From positions 27,069,116 to 27,133,115 of the forward strand of contig OZ023210.1 in the NCBI GenBank assembly GCA_963995525.1: a DNA stretch of 64,000 bases, written 5' to 3'. Below the pieces are notes generated by a model. It was not told the origin of the DNA. It searched no databases and was given only the letters and a program-made list of their open reading frames with translations. This document shows, piece by piece, positions 22,131 through 33,600 of the stretch (positions within the stretch are counted from its first letter, which is position 1; every line of letters begins with the position of its first letter). The stretch is from Escarpia spicata. Taxonomy: Eukaryota > Annelida > Polychaeta > Sabellida > Siboglinidae. Made by a program: the position numbers and the translations under genes.

Positions 22131-23727
22131 TAATGTTGTCTCCAGTCTGACACTTGCAGGGCCCCAGGTTGATAGGTTACCCAGGACTACTTGACAAGTC
22201 AATAAACACGAATCCAAGTCAGAAATATCAGTGCATTGACTAAGGTCGTGTCCTAGACGCATTTCCGCTATCCAAGGGAATCCCTGTCATTGATTAAGTT
22301 CCCTGTTATAGGTTCTTTGATAGTGGGTTCTTTGATCTTAGATCTTATTCCATCCAAGATATCTGTAAATGTAAATTATGATAGTAGCAGAATTAAATAG
22401 CAGCTCCAATCCAATTTTTAAAATAAATGTTCAAACATCTAAAATAAAATACTTTCAAAATGGGTCTTTAACTGTTTAATATAAAATGTCATCAATCTGT
22501 TTTATATATATAATATATGTATATATATCTATATATATGCTAATAATAATAAAATTAAACAACTTCACTTGCTATTGATGTCCAGAAAGTATCTATACAT
22601 AGCAAGATTTTACTTACCCGGTAGACATAGCGGGTTCCACTGAGGCATTCAAAGCTTTCCTCCCAGATCTGTTATTCGCCAGCATTCTGATGTCACTCCA
22701 TCTTTTGTTGACTACCCGTGGTAGCTTAAGTCGCAGTCGATGATCTTATGCCAGTTAATTGTTGGTCATCCTCTCCTTCTTTGACCAGCTGGTGTCCACC
22801 ATAGTGCTTGTTGAGCAGGCCTTGTAGATAAAGCCTTGTGACATGGCCGAGCTACCTCGTATGTCTTCTGTAAATAGATGATGATGCCAGAGGTTGTCTT
22901 GATCATATCCGGACATATTTATTTGTTACTTGGTCGCTCCACTGAGTGCCCAAGATCTTGCACGTGCAGGCATTTAGTGTTGAATTTGTATTTATTTAAT
23001 TTTCTTGAGTTATTTTTAGTTGTCATGATTCGCATGCATACGATAGGGTTGGTAGACGTAGAATGTTTGAATTATAGAAACAGAGTTTATATCTCAAGGT
23101 AATTTTTGTGTTCAAAATTTTCCTCATCTGATTGAATGCTTCTGACTCGGCAGTTTAGTTTGTGATTGATTGATTATTCCTTGGTTGTTTATTAGTCCAC
23201 GCAAGCCTGGCAAAGTGTTAATTAGTGAATTACCAGTGCCTGAATTGGAATCTTGGAGGCATCTTCTGTGGTATATATGCCTGATCTGGCCAATGTTTTG
23301 GGTATAGTAGAAGTAGGATTGACTTTGTGCTAAGATTGTTTTTTCGGTCTTCGACCATGAACCATGTCACTTGAATCTTGTTATTACTTATGTGACATTT
23401 CAAAATATAGTTGAGTTTTGGTTTAGCCGTACCATGTTCCTGTTCATTGACCCATCAACATCTGAGCACTGTATATGCTTCAATGGCTGACAATACGCCA
23501 TTTTAGTTCTCACTTAGTTTAATGGATCAATAGATTTACTTATCTTCTGCATGCTGCATAGCATTGGCAATGATAATACATATATGCATGCGACCTCTTC
23601 GGAATATAGGTAAATCTTGTTTACTCAGTGTTTATTAAGTTGACTGTTTCAAAGCGAAACAAAAGGCAATTGCCCTGAGGCTACACACCTAAAAGAATTA
23701 ATACAAACTAACCATTTGCAACTGCAG
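22131..23727. other. Unassigned stretch
   Basis: No gene seen. 22665-22760 shares CCCAGATCTGTTATT, ATCTTTTGTTGAC and GGTAG/GTCGCAGTC words with 39058-39140, inside the hAT-like insertion, so a decayed relative of that element is probably present here. AT microsatellite at 22502-22540. Confidence 0.4.
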
Positions 23728-24115
23728 TCAACAGTATCACACCTGTGATCACACCTGCAATCAACAATATCACACCTGTGATCACACCTGCAATCAACAA
23801 TATCACACCTGTGATCACACCTGCAATCAACAATATCACACCTGTGATCACACCTGCAATCAACAATATCACACCTGTGATCACACCTGCAATCAACAAT
23901 ATCACACCTGTGATCACACCTGCAATCAACAATATCACACCTGTGATCACACCTGCAATCAACAATATCACACCTGTGATCACACCTGCAATCAACAATA
24001 TCACGCCTGTGATCACATATGCAATCAACAATATCACACCTGTGATCACACCTGCAATCAACAATATCACACCTGTGATCACACCTGCAATCAACAATAT
24101 CACGCCTGTGAGTTA
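23728..24115. repeat. 33-bp minisatellite, about 12 units, open on both strands
   Basis: Unit of 33 bp containing CACCTGTGATCACACCTG and CAATCAACAATAT. Because 33 is a multiple of three, long open frames appear on both strands (repeats of ITPVITPAINN on +, ILLIAGVITGV on -). The core TGTGATCACA is a perfect palindrome in almost every unit; one unit has CACATATGC in place of CACACCTGC. I treat the frames as a by-product of the repeat: no splice or start context and no flanking homology. Confidence 0.95.
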
Positions 24116-24321
24116 CTCATCATTTATTTTCCAAGTGGGAGATTCTAATGGAATCTCACAGTTCCCGATGGCTGACATAAATTGATACATGTATGCCTGG
24201 GCTGATAAGTGTCCGGAGCTTGTTTGACCGTGATGCTGTGGTCACATGTCAAATGGTCCTGTTTCCTCGACATGTATATAAGTATTTCGGCTCATGTGTT
24301 GGTGTCTTGAATTCCCTTCGA

Positions 24322-24490
24322 TTCAGAGTTACACGTGTAACTTGTTTTGTAATGCCATACAGTGCACCACGTGGACGTAACATTTAAGTAGTAGTTACAG
24401 CGCCAAAACAAATTTGGCAATGCCAACTTGAGTAATATTCTCAGTTTGGCGACTGGAGAATTGGGAAGAGTACCAGTAGGCATTGTTGAC
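24322..24490. repeat. Dispersed repeat, inverted copy at 32277-32437
   Basis: GAGTTACAC, TAATGCCATA, AGTGCACCACG, TAGTAGTTACAG, ATTCTCAGTTTGGCGA and AATTGGGAAGAG occur here and in reverse complement at 32277-32437 in the same order. Divergence is moderate. Family unknown. Confidence 0.75.
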
Positions 24491-24988
24491 ATCAGGCTTT
24501 CTATCAAAATATATGTCCGTCCATGCAGTTTAAATTTATGTGTCTTCAACAACAGCATTGGGTTCAATTACATTGATCAATTACATGACTGGATAATTTT
24601 CAGTTACAGTTACAATTACAACTATTTTCCATTTCAAATACAATTACCGTCACAAAATATATTCAATTATAATTGTCAATCTTGGGTTTTGCTTATCCAT
24701 TTCCGGATGTTGCAGCCTTGATGGATTGTCTGTAAATTGTCAGTTATAATTGTTAATTACAATGGATTTTTGTTTTGTTTAAAATAATATAAACAGAACT
24801 AATGATATATCTCAGATCATCCCACATTTATATCATTACCACACAATTGGCTTCTCCGCACATTACAGCCCTCAAGCTTACTAGAAAATAATTCCGCAGT
24901 GAAAGGATAGTGTTAGTGCACTAACTAAATTACAATTAATAGGTTATTGAGTTTACGGTAGCGCCTGACAGGCAGCAAGCCAAATCGT
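24491..24988. other. Unassigned spacer with TTACAATTACA low-complexity tract
   Basis: 24600-24670 and 24735-24765 are built of CAGTTACAATTACAA-like words in both orientations. Nothing else recognised. Confidence 0.4.
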
Positions 24989-25250
24989 GCTCGTGATATT
25001 AACATGTTTTCTGCCTGTTTACGAAGAATTGAACGATCAACGTCACTATTTACTCGTTATGCTGCAGTGACTGTCTTGCTGAACTTTTTATATAACAAGG
25101 TAGCGTACGTTGTCTACAATCTTTAAATGTTTTAATGTCGTCAGCCAACCGTGTCGCTGATAAAGCTGGTGGACTACAGGTCTTTAGACCGACAATACCC
25201 GTGAGTGACCTAATTTGGTAAACTATAATTAGCAAGGCATTGTTCTACCG

Positions 25251-26441
25251 TTGGCGGCAATGTGCCTACAGAACGTCTTTCGGGCTTTCCGTCCTGCCAC
25301 CAGGGGTGTCACTCCGCGATTACCTGACACAGTGTATTCATTGATCAGACATCTAGGACTGTCCACGGCGCGTCCAACTCTGCGTGGCAGACGTGGGGGC
25401 TCGCGCAAACAGCGTGTGATCCGAACGCGGATTACCAGCCATTTTGAAGAGCCTTCACGAATTGTATGTCGGCAAGGCAGTGTCAGTGCGAATCTGGTAA
25501 CTCTAAGAGCCGCCCCTCTTATGCCACACAATACGCCATTCGTCAATGTGGCATTACTGAATGCTCGTTCCATGTGCGATAAAGCTATAAAAATCAACGA
25601 ATACGTCGTTGAACACAAATGCGACATCTTAATGATAACCGAGACGTGGTTAAGGAAGAGCGGTGACGAAGTTGTTATTGCTGAAGTGACCCCTCCCGGG
25701 TTCCTCTTCCAGCACGTGGCACGATCTTCTCGTCGTGGTGGCGGTGTTGCAATCTTGCACCGCGATACATTTACAACGAAGATTCTTCCTACTCTTCATT
25801 TGAATACCATTGAACTTCTCCGTGTGCAGTTCTCTGCAGCCCATTCTATATCGTTCAACATGTGTGTCATCTACCACCTGCCTGCTTCAAGTAAGGCATC
25901 TGGAACTGTGTGTGAATTTTATGCTGAACTTGATTGCTTATTTACAGAAGCATCTGTTTCCGTTATACCAACCGTAATTGCTGGAGACTTTAATATTCAT
26001 TTTGATGATGTAACGAAATCAGAACCGCTTCGCAATCTACTTGATTCCTACAATTTTCTGCAGCCCGTCCGTTCGCCGACCCATAAAACAGGACATACAT
26101 TGGACCTGGTGATAAGTCATGACAGCGATAACTTAGTATCTTCTGTTGTTGTTTATCCAGACTGCATATCGGACCACTATTGCATAAAACTGGCATTAAA
26201 TGTGTTGAAACCGTCAGCTGAAACTTCAGTAATTGCCAAGCGCAACTTCCGCATCATGGATGCTACAGTGTTCAATGATGACGTTAAATCTGCGTGTCCT
26301 GGCATGTGTGCCCACGCTGACCGTCAGCAAGCGGAGGTCTTAGCATCGGACAGCAACCTAAGCCATCTGTCAAAAGTCATAGAGAAAGTTATTGCGCCTA
26401 CCGGAAAAATCATTCAACTGAAACCGCACTATTGGGTGTAA
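25251..26441 (+). pseudogene. LINE ORF2: AP-endonuclease domain fused to the start of RT
   Basis: 396 codons open. After a basic, non-conserved N-terminus the endonuclease has VALLNARSMCDKA, DILMITETWL (catalytic E), GGGVAILHRD, VIYHLP, VIAGDFNIHFDD (catalytic D and N), HTLDLVI and SDHYCIKL (catalytic SDH): all the signature blocks of APE-type LINE endonucleases, which nick the target DNA. From about residue 365 the frame passes into NLSHLSKVIEKVIA, a motif from the beginning of the RT domain, so roughly the linker between the domains has been lost. Frame ends at PHYWV; the RT continues in another frame. Confidence 0.9.
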
Positions 26442-26443
26442 CA

Positions 26444-27388
26444 AATGCCATGAAAGCCGCTATAGGCAATAGACAAGGCACGGCACTAGTTCTTATTGAC
26501 TTTACTGGGGCCTATCACAATCAATCACAAGATAATGATCCAGCACCTTCAGTTGCTTTACAGCATTGCTGGCAAGGCGCTTGGCTGGCTGCAATCCTAT
26601 CTGCAGGGTCATTTGTGATGCATCATCGAATACAACTTGAGTGACATCGGGTGTCCCACAGGGTTCGGTGCTGGGTCCTTTGTTATTCTCGTTGTACGTA
26701 CAACCCATTGGCGACATAATCAGAGCGCATGGATGATCTGCAATTGTACTGCCATTTTAACCTCGCTGCGACTGCGTTGGCTGCTACTCTGTGACGTATG
26801 GAGGAGTGTCTAGATATTGTCAATCGGTGGATGACATAAAACTACATGTGCATGAACAACAATAAAACGGACTATCTTCCCGTAGTGCCAAAGACTGCCA
26901 CTGCGCTTATTGACGGCAGTGTGATACGTGTAGGAGATGTTACGATTACTGCCTCAAGATGTGTTCGTAACCTTGGTGTCCTTATGGATTGCCACCTCGA
27001 TTTTAAGAAGCAAGTTTCAAGTATCGTCAGTGTGTGCTCATTTCACCTGCGCCATATTAACCAGATGAGTCGTTATCTCCCAACGACAACAAAGGAACGT
27101 GTCATCAACGCCATTATTACATCACGGCTTGATTACTGCAATTCACTTCTATACAGCACTTCTGTCAACAACATCGCTCGACTGCAGAGAATGCACAACT
27201 CTGCTGCTAGGTTGATCCTACGCCGCCCATGGAGTGACAGTGCCATGCCTTTGTTGTGCATTCTTCACTGGTTGCCTGCAGCACACAGAATCAACTTTAA
27301 ACTATTAGTGTTTACATATAAAGAAATATTTATGCGACCTTGTATGCCCATACAAACCAACAAGAGCCCTGCGCTCTACCAACAATAA
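26444..27388 (+). pseudogene. LINE reverse transcriptase, multiple breaks
   Basis: Pieces: GTALVLIDFTGAYHNQ (relatives have AFDTVDH), then at 26640-26700 [19 protein letters not shown] in another frame, then a stretch where the YADD region has decayed (about 26740), and finally 26846-27388, open for 180 codons: CVRNLGVLMDCHLDFKKQV, LPTTTKERVINAIITSRLDY, RLQRMHNSAARLIL, ILHWLPAAHRINFKLLVFTY. The order is that of an L2-type RT and C-terminal domain. Catalytic aspartates are lost. Confidence 0.85.
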
Positions 27389-27897
27389 CATGTTAACGGT
27401 CCTGCGGACTCATGTCAAAGCTGGGGACAGTTCGTTTGCGTCTGTGGAACACTTTGCCTAATGACATTAAAACGTCTGGTTGTCTCTACTTTCAAGGCAC
27501 GCTTAAAGACTCATTTTTTTAGACTCGTTCTTGTCCAATGTGGCATAGTTTAGTCTCTGCATTGATTTGTTTTATATCTCATGTATTAATTAACCTATTT
27601 ATATATTTATGTTATACCTACATGTACACTAGTTAAGTTAAATGAATTGACAATGTCTTATTTCTACATAGAACTGTAGCTATGATCATTATTTTTGTAT
27701 ATTTATTTAATTACTGTATTTATTTGTATTTCACTAATATTTATTTTTTAAAGAATTTCTTTTAGAAAATGCATTTTTATTTAGGCATCATTATTACCTC
27801 TACACTGTATCTGGGTTCTACATGTTGTAAAGCGCCACAAACAATTTATAATTGGATCTGGCGCTATATTAAATAAAATATATTATTATTATTAGTA

Positions 27898-28280
27898 CAG
27901 CTGGACTGTGTAGCACTGGACCACAGGCCTATCATTTGTTCTTGGCCTCTTACTTGACACTTGTCAGCTGCTGAAGCCTGCTACTGCTAGAGCTAGTGCT
28001 TCAATGGGTCAGCTGTATATGTGCTCCCCAAATGGAAGAGAAGCCATGTTTTATCTCTATATCAGTTCTTCCAATGTGCCAAGTCAATAAGACAAATAAA
28101 GACTAGTTGGCACTGTGCCTGTCCATGGGTGACTAATTGTTTGGATAGTCTCTGCCAGTGACCAATTACAGATTAGTCACACTTTAACCAGCCAGCCACA
28201 ATGGTGGGAAAGGGAATTAGTTGAACAAAAGGACTGGAAGCCTGCTAGAGCTGCTGCTACAGTAGACCATTTAGTTAACA
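27898..28280. other. Unassigned spacer
   Basis: Loose similarities to sequence near 33350-33500 and 35990-36120 (GTCACTGGCAG, TTAGACCCCTGTT, AATTGGTCAC words) suggest an old dispersed repeat. No gene. Confidence 0.4.
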
Positions 28281-28745
28281 AATTTAGCGTTTTAGGGGAC
28301 ATTTGGAGCCCTTAGAATGATTGAATCAAATACAAATTTCTTGCGTATAGTGGCACTACCATATGAAATGTCTATGCGAAATTAGAGAAAAAGTTACTTA
28401 AGAGTTTTTGAAAAAATAGGCAAAATGTGAAAATTTTCCAGTTTTTGGAGTCCTTTTTTGGGGGGTCATTAGGTGCCCTTAAAATGATTCAATCAAATAC
28501 AGATTTCTTGTGTACAGTGACACTACCACATGAAATGTTTATGCAAAATTAGAGAAAAAGTTGCTGAACAGTTTTTGAAAAAAATAGGCAAAATGTTACA
28601 TTTTTACCAGTTTTTGTGTCCTTGGAGGCCCTAGGGAGCCCTTAGAATGATTCAATCAAATACAGATTTCTCATGCATAGTGGCAGTGCCCTAAGATATG
28701 TCTATGCAAAATTAGAGAAAAAGTTGCTGAACGGTTTCTGAGTCG
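28281..28745. repeat. ~165-bp tandem repeat, three copies
   Basis: AGCCCTTAGAATGATT-AATCAAATACA, a TAGTGGCA-TACC word, ATGTCTATGC-AAATTAGAGAAAAAGTT and a TTTTTGAAAA word recur with AATGA at 28316, 28483 and 28646 (spacings 167 and 163). The same words occur inverted at 33185-33300, 33800-33845 and 35080-35400, so the unit belongs to a dispersed family. Confidence 0.85.
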
Positions 28746-29177
28746 ACGTCAACATAATAATTAACGTCATGGGAAATCTGCAGATCTGCCACAGACAGTG
28801 CTATAATGGGTATATCTGATCTGATCACGTTTTAAGGCAACATTATATTGATATAAATAGTCAGTGGAGTGTCACCAACATACCATTTGATAGATGTGAT
28901 TACCATGTACTTCCATTGACCGGGCAATCAGATGAACCAGATTTGCCCTATTGACACCTTAATACCAGCCTGATGTCTGTGTTATAGGGCCTAGCTGCTA
29001 CCCTGCTTATTGGACTGATAAATGCATGATTCTGGGTTTGTCCCTTGTGTGGTAGCCCAGTTGGTGGTCTGCTCATGTTGAGTCTTTCCATTGTTGCTTT
29101 CCAAGGTTCAGTGAGTGGCTGCCAGTACTTCCTTAATCCAAACAGGAACGTATTTGCAGTACATCCAATCAAATCTG
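28746..29177. other. Unassigned spacer
   Basis: No gene, RNA or repeat structure recognised. Confidence 0.4.
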
Positions 29178-29351
29178 ACTACAAAGGTCACCCTCGAGAT
29201 GGGGCAAAAGTGACTTTAATAGCAAGGTAACCATACTCGCAGGATTAATTTCCTATACTTTGATATTACAAAAATAATTTGGGCCATCTCAGGGTGACCT
29301 TAATTGTGAGGTGGCTGTATTACTGAAATTACCATAAAGCAAGGTTCTGCT
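29178..29351 (-). repeat. pogo-like MITE, copy 1
   Basis: In inverse orientation to the copies at 39627-39814 and 55321-55503: AAGTGACTTTAATAGCAAGG, a central AAATAATTTGGG, GGGTGACCTTAATTGTGAGG (in part), and an end GGTTCTGCTGTA whose reverse complement resembles CAGTCGAACC. The left end is eroded. Confidence 0.75.
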
Positions 29352-29954
29352 GTACATACAGTCGTGCATAATTACATCCTCTTTGGTCTTAAGTAATCTT
29401 CAGATTCACATAGTTTAATTCAGTTACAATTACTCCATCAGTTCAGTTTTGTTGATCCTCACGTCTTGGACTAATTTCTCGAAATTTGTTTGTATATTTT
29501 TGATTTGGTGAAATTAGAAAACAAACTATTAAATTAGTTACAAACAGATCCGTTTGAAATGTAGTTATAGGACATGAGGTAGTCTTGCCAATGTGCTATG
29601 TTCATTGGTTTGTTGGACGGTTTGTTTACACAACAAATTCGCCATTTTGTAGCTTGTAAGTACCTGCCACAAAATCACCTAAATTATCAGACTTTATTGT
29701 CTTCTGGTATCCTGTTGCTCATATGTGAGATGCATAAATTGCTTGCCAGTCGTGTCTGCTACCCAAGAACCCCAGAAAATAAATTTGACATATTTCCGGA
29801 TCATAAATATTTGTTAAACATACTGACTGCTTAATAGAATGAATACGGTAAATGCATGCCAGGCGTGATTTTAATGACACACATCATTGTAGAAATATTC
29901 TAAATTTGCAATCACAATCACTCTGCTGAAGACTCTAATTTATTTCGCTTTCAG
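29352..29954. other. Spacer before the first visible exon of the BCAP-like gene
   Basis: No recognised exon, although the gene's true promoter and first exon should lie upstream of 29955. The last bases (TTTATTTCGCTTTCAG) make a good polypyrimidine tract and 3' splice site, showing that transcription starts further upstream. Confidence 0.5.
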
Positions 29955-30562
29955 AGGGCATGGATGTTGCGGTGATCTTCAACAATGACGCTAACATGTG
30001 GGTGAACTACATCAAGAACCACCTGCAGAAGATTGACCAGACCAAAGACCCGATGACCATCTCCATCCACGAGGACATTGACCTGTTTCCGAAGCCACAC
30101 CCCGATACAACAGAAACAATGAAAAACGCACGAGTCATCGTCGTCATCGCGTCCCCGGGGTTTCTCGCCATGTTGCAAAGCGACGAAAAGCGAAGGTGTA
30201 TGATCACGGATCCCAGTAACGCGATCCTGTTTCTGTGTGGCACCACGGAGGAGGATGTGAGAAAGTCCGGTCTCAACACACGCTTCCACAGTTTCGACAC
30301 GTGGACGAAGATAACGCACGAACAGCCGGAAGGTCTCTTCCGTTGTATCACGGCGAACATTGACAATGTTGAAGGCAAGCCCCTGCCGGAGTGCAGGATG
30401 AATTTGGGGAGTACTTCGTCTGCCCCAGATGAGGATGAAGATGAGGATATACCAGAAGGGGAGGTCGGGTCAGTGTGTGGGGGTGGGGGAAGTACTGCAT
30501 ACACCTCCTGTGTCGACGCCAAGTGGGCCTTTGACATCACACCCACTGTGATTCACTCAGAG
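29955..30562 (+). CDS. Exon 1 (first visible): TIR-like domain and acidic linker
   Basis: Acceptor TTTCGCTTTCAG before 29955; donor GAG|GTAAGG at 30563. The ATG at 29960 gives 201 codons, phase 0 at the end. The frame is open back to the splice site: if the upstream exon ends in phase 1, the sequence reads x-AG GGC ATG GAT, i.e. G-M-D-V-A-V, which aligns with G-C-D-I-L-I in vertebrate BCAP. ATG 29960 may therefore be internal. G+C is clearly higher than in surrounding introns. Confidence 0.9.
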
Positions 30563-30601
30563 GTAAGGGCAGCGAGGGAGGCGCGTTGGGGTGGGTCCGT
30601 A

Positions 30602-30637
<36 letters not shown>

Positions 30638-33600
30638 CGTGCGAGCATGCGTGCGTGCGTGTGGTGTGTGTGCATGCATGGGTGTGTGTGTGTGTGTGTG
30701 TGTGAGCATGTTTATGCCGTTGGTTTTACATAAATTGCACATGTACATGACATAAAGAACAACAATGTCATTTTCTTTCAAAACTGTCTGTTCATGTTAC
30801 AGGAACAAACCGAAGTTGTCATTTTCTTCCAAAACAAATTACCAGACAATTGCCAGTTGAAGGTTGTGTTCGATGACATGAGACTGCCTGTACTCAAGCG
30901 CAACCCTTACACGGTCTGCTTCATTGCTCCAGGTAAACTAACTTTTACAGTATTTATTAAAATGTTTGCCTATATATGGGCCATTCTAACAAAAGGTGTA
31001 TATACAGTAGCGGTTAAAGGGAATAAAATTAAAACACCTGTTGCTTGAATTCATATTATATTACATCCTGCTATCTATTTCCACGTCCACCAAGCCAAAA
31101 AAATCAAAAACATTCAATGAATAAGAAATTCCACATTTTATGCTGCGCATCCGGACATTTTCGAATATGCATATTTTTAGCATGCTTTTCGGGATGCAGA
31201 GATGTGACGACACATATGACATATATACTCGCATCAGGCCGACCCTTTCCATGTATTCAGAGCATGTTTACAAGGATAGCTTTTGGGTCGAAACGAGCGT
31301 CAGAATGAGTTATTGTGCGATATTCCAATGTAATACAAACACTACCTAGTCATCATAGAGGAACAAGCAGTTATCTTACGGTTCCACGTAAATCCAATTT
31401 TACTCAAAACAATGATTACGAATGGTCCTACAAGTCAACTAGGTTTCGCTGAGCTTCAGCTCGTTTTCAGAAAAAATTATATCGATTGCAACCCACGGGA
31501 GATAATCTACACCAATAAACATACATAGCAAACAGATATTGTATCCAGCTACAGAAATTAACATGTATAATCTCAGAATATCACTAGAATATCGATATAT
31601 ATGATTTGCCACAAAAATGCAAATATGTTAATTATATATAACGATGTTTCTAAATTTTATTTATCCAGACAGGTTTCCGACATATTGTCAAATTGTGATT
31701 AGAAATCTTGTTTATGTATTCGAGTTGAAACTTGATACTCTGATAATAAAGGATTATTGTAATTGACAGATGTTTCACAGAAGGAAAACATAAGATAACA
31801 AAAAGTTGGACTCCATAAGGGCTTCCTTGTCCGATTGATCTGGGGTTTAGCTCTGCATAGCACTCTTGTTAAATCTTGATTGCGTCTATAATTATGATAT
31901 CAAGTGGCAGTATAGAATTCTACAGACTTTGTCATCAAGGGCTAAAGATGTTATATTTATGTCATAGTTTTTGCTTGAGATGCTCTGTGGCATCAAGTAT
32001 TCATAGTGATTACTGGAAAATGTCGAGAATTCTGCAGGACTGGATATAAATATGATTTAAAATTAGGTCATCACCATGCATTTAAAAGATGACTGCAAAG
32101 TAATAAAGACAGCTACCCAGTAATGGTGAAGTATTTAAAGGGAAACAAAAGGCATCTTTTTTGGCCTATGCATCTAAAGAAGCTACTAAAAACTAAGCAT
32201 TATCAACCACAATCAAAGATTATTATGCCAGCTGTTTCCTAGAATAACTGTGTTGAAGAAACATAATTTAAATCACGTCACCAATGCCTACTCTTCCCAA
32301 TTTGCCATTCGCCAAACTGAGAATATAACTCTAGTTTTCAACGCCAAATTAGTTCTGCAGCTGTAACTACTAAAAATTGTATATCCCGTGGTGCACTTTA
32401 TGGCATTGTAACAGTTGTTGCAAGTGTAACTCTAAATATGAGAAAGAAACATATCACATGTCATATTCATATTTATGCCGAGGAAACATGGGCATTCGAC
32501 GCATCACCGCAGCATCAAGGTCAAAGATGCTCTTGGCACTTACTGGGGAAGCATTGGGGTCGTGTCTCTATATCTCGGCCATCAGGAACTGTGTGATTTC
32601 ACTAGAATTTTCCACTTTAAATATCAATTCTGTGTAAACCATAGGCGTGAAATTGTTGATTGTAGACTTTGTAGTTGCAAATGGCTCAATTGTGTTAACT
32701 CCTTTAGGTGTACAGGCTCAAACAGCTGCTTTTTGTTTCCCGCTGAGGGATTATATGACTTCTGGTACATCTACTATCTAGTTTCCTGTATGCTACATAG
32801 GCTGTTCACCAGTGCATTGCCTTCTAGCCTGAAGCAGAATCACATATAAATTATAAATAATATCATTTTAATGGTGGTCGCACAAGTTCGCAAATTTCAT
32901 GACACATGTTAAGCATTATGTAGGATGAGGGGTGGTTTTGTCATCACTAAATATTGCAGGGGAAATAGATTGCTGCAGTCACACCACCTACCGAGTAAAA
33001 CATGTTATTGCAAATTGACACTACCATTTAATAGCCATTTTGGACCATAAAAATCACAAGTTCTTCACCACATATTGGTGGGGCATAGGAGTGGTTTGAA
33101 CCAATGTTTAGCAAATAATGGTTTATAGTCCTTTGGGCTGAAGGTCCAACAGCCTATTGCCATCACTCTGCGTCCGCCATCCGCCGTTAGCTGCAGTATC
33201 TCAGAAACCGTTCAGCAACTTTATCTCTAATTTTACATAGACATCTTTGGGCACTGCCACTATGCACAAGAAATTTTTATTTGATTGAATCATTCTAAGG
33301 GCACCTCAGGCCTCCCAAAAATGCTAAATGGTCACATTTTGTTTGTATCTGCCTGAGCTTGCTGATTCTGTTTGGCAGAGTGCCAGGATCTTGTAAAATG
33401 AACTCTCACTCCCACCCCACTCTGGAGCCAAGCTTCCAGCTTGCTATTGTTCCATTGAGACCTTGACTAATCTTTAATTGGTCACAGGCAAAGCAGAGAC
33501 ATTAGACCCCTGTTAATCTGAACTGTTCAAAACTATTGATATAATTGCAAGTTGTGTTTATTTTGATGTTCATTTAATTATTATAAAATGGTGTGACTGT

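Larger units (their letters stand above)
24989..27897 (+). mobile_element. LINE of L2/CR1 type, near full length but internally damaged
   Basis: Plus-strand LINE with endonuclease (25530-26250), a shortened RT (26360-27390) and a 3' untranslated tail ending GGCGCTATATTAAATAAA followed by ATTATTATT (27863-27896), the same tail type as on the other L2-like copies. The 5' limit is uncertain; coding starts at or before 25251. Relative to an intact element there is a deletion between endonuclease and RT and further losses inside the RT. Confidence 0.85.

Noticed and set aside
23745..24185. 146-codon + strand and 131-codon - strand frames as repeat proteins
   Set aside because: Both are created by a 33-bp minisatellite; no splice sites, start context or flanking coding sequence support a protein.
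29960..30733. 257-codon single-exon gene continuing through the GT repeat
   Set aside because: The frame after 30562 is microsatellite translation; a good donor (GAG|GTAAGG) and the next exon's homology show that splicing occurs there.
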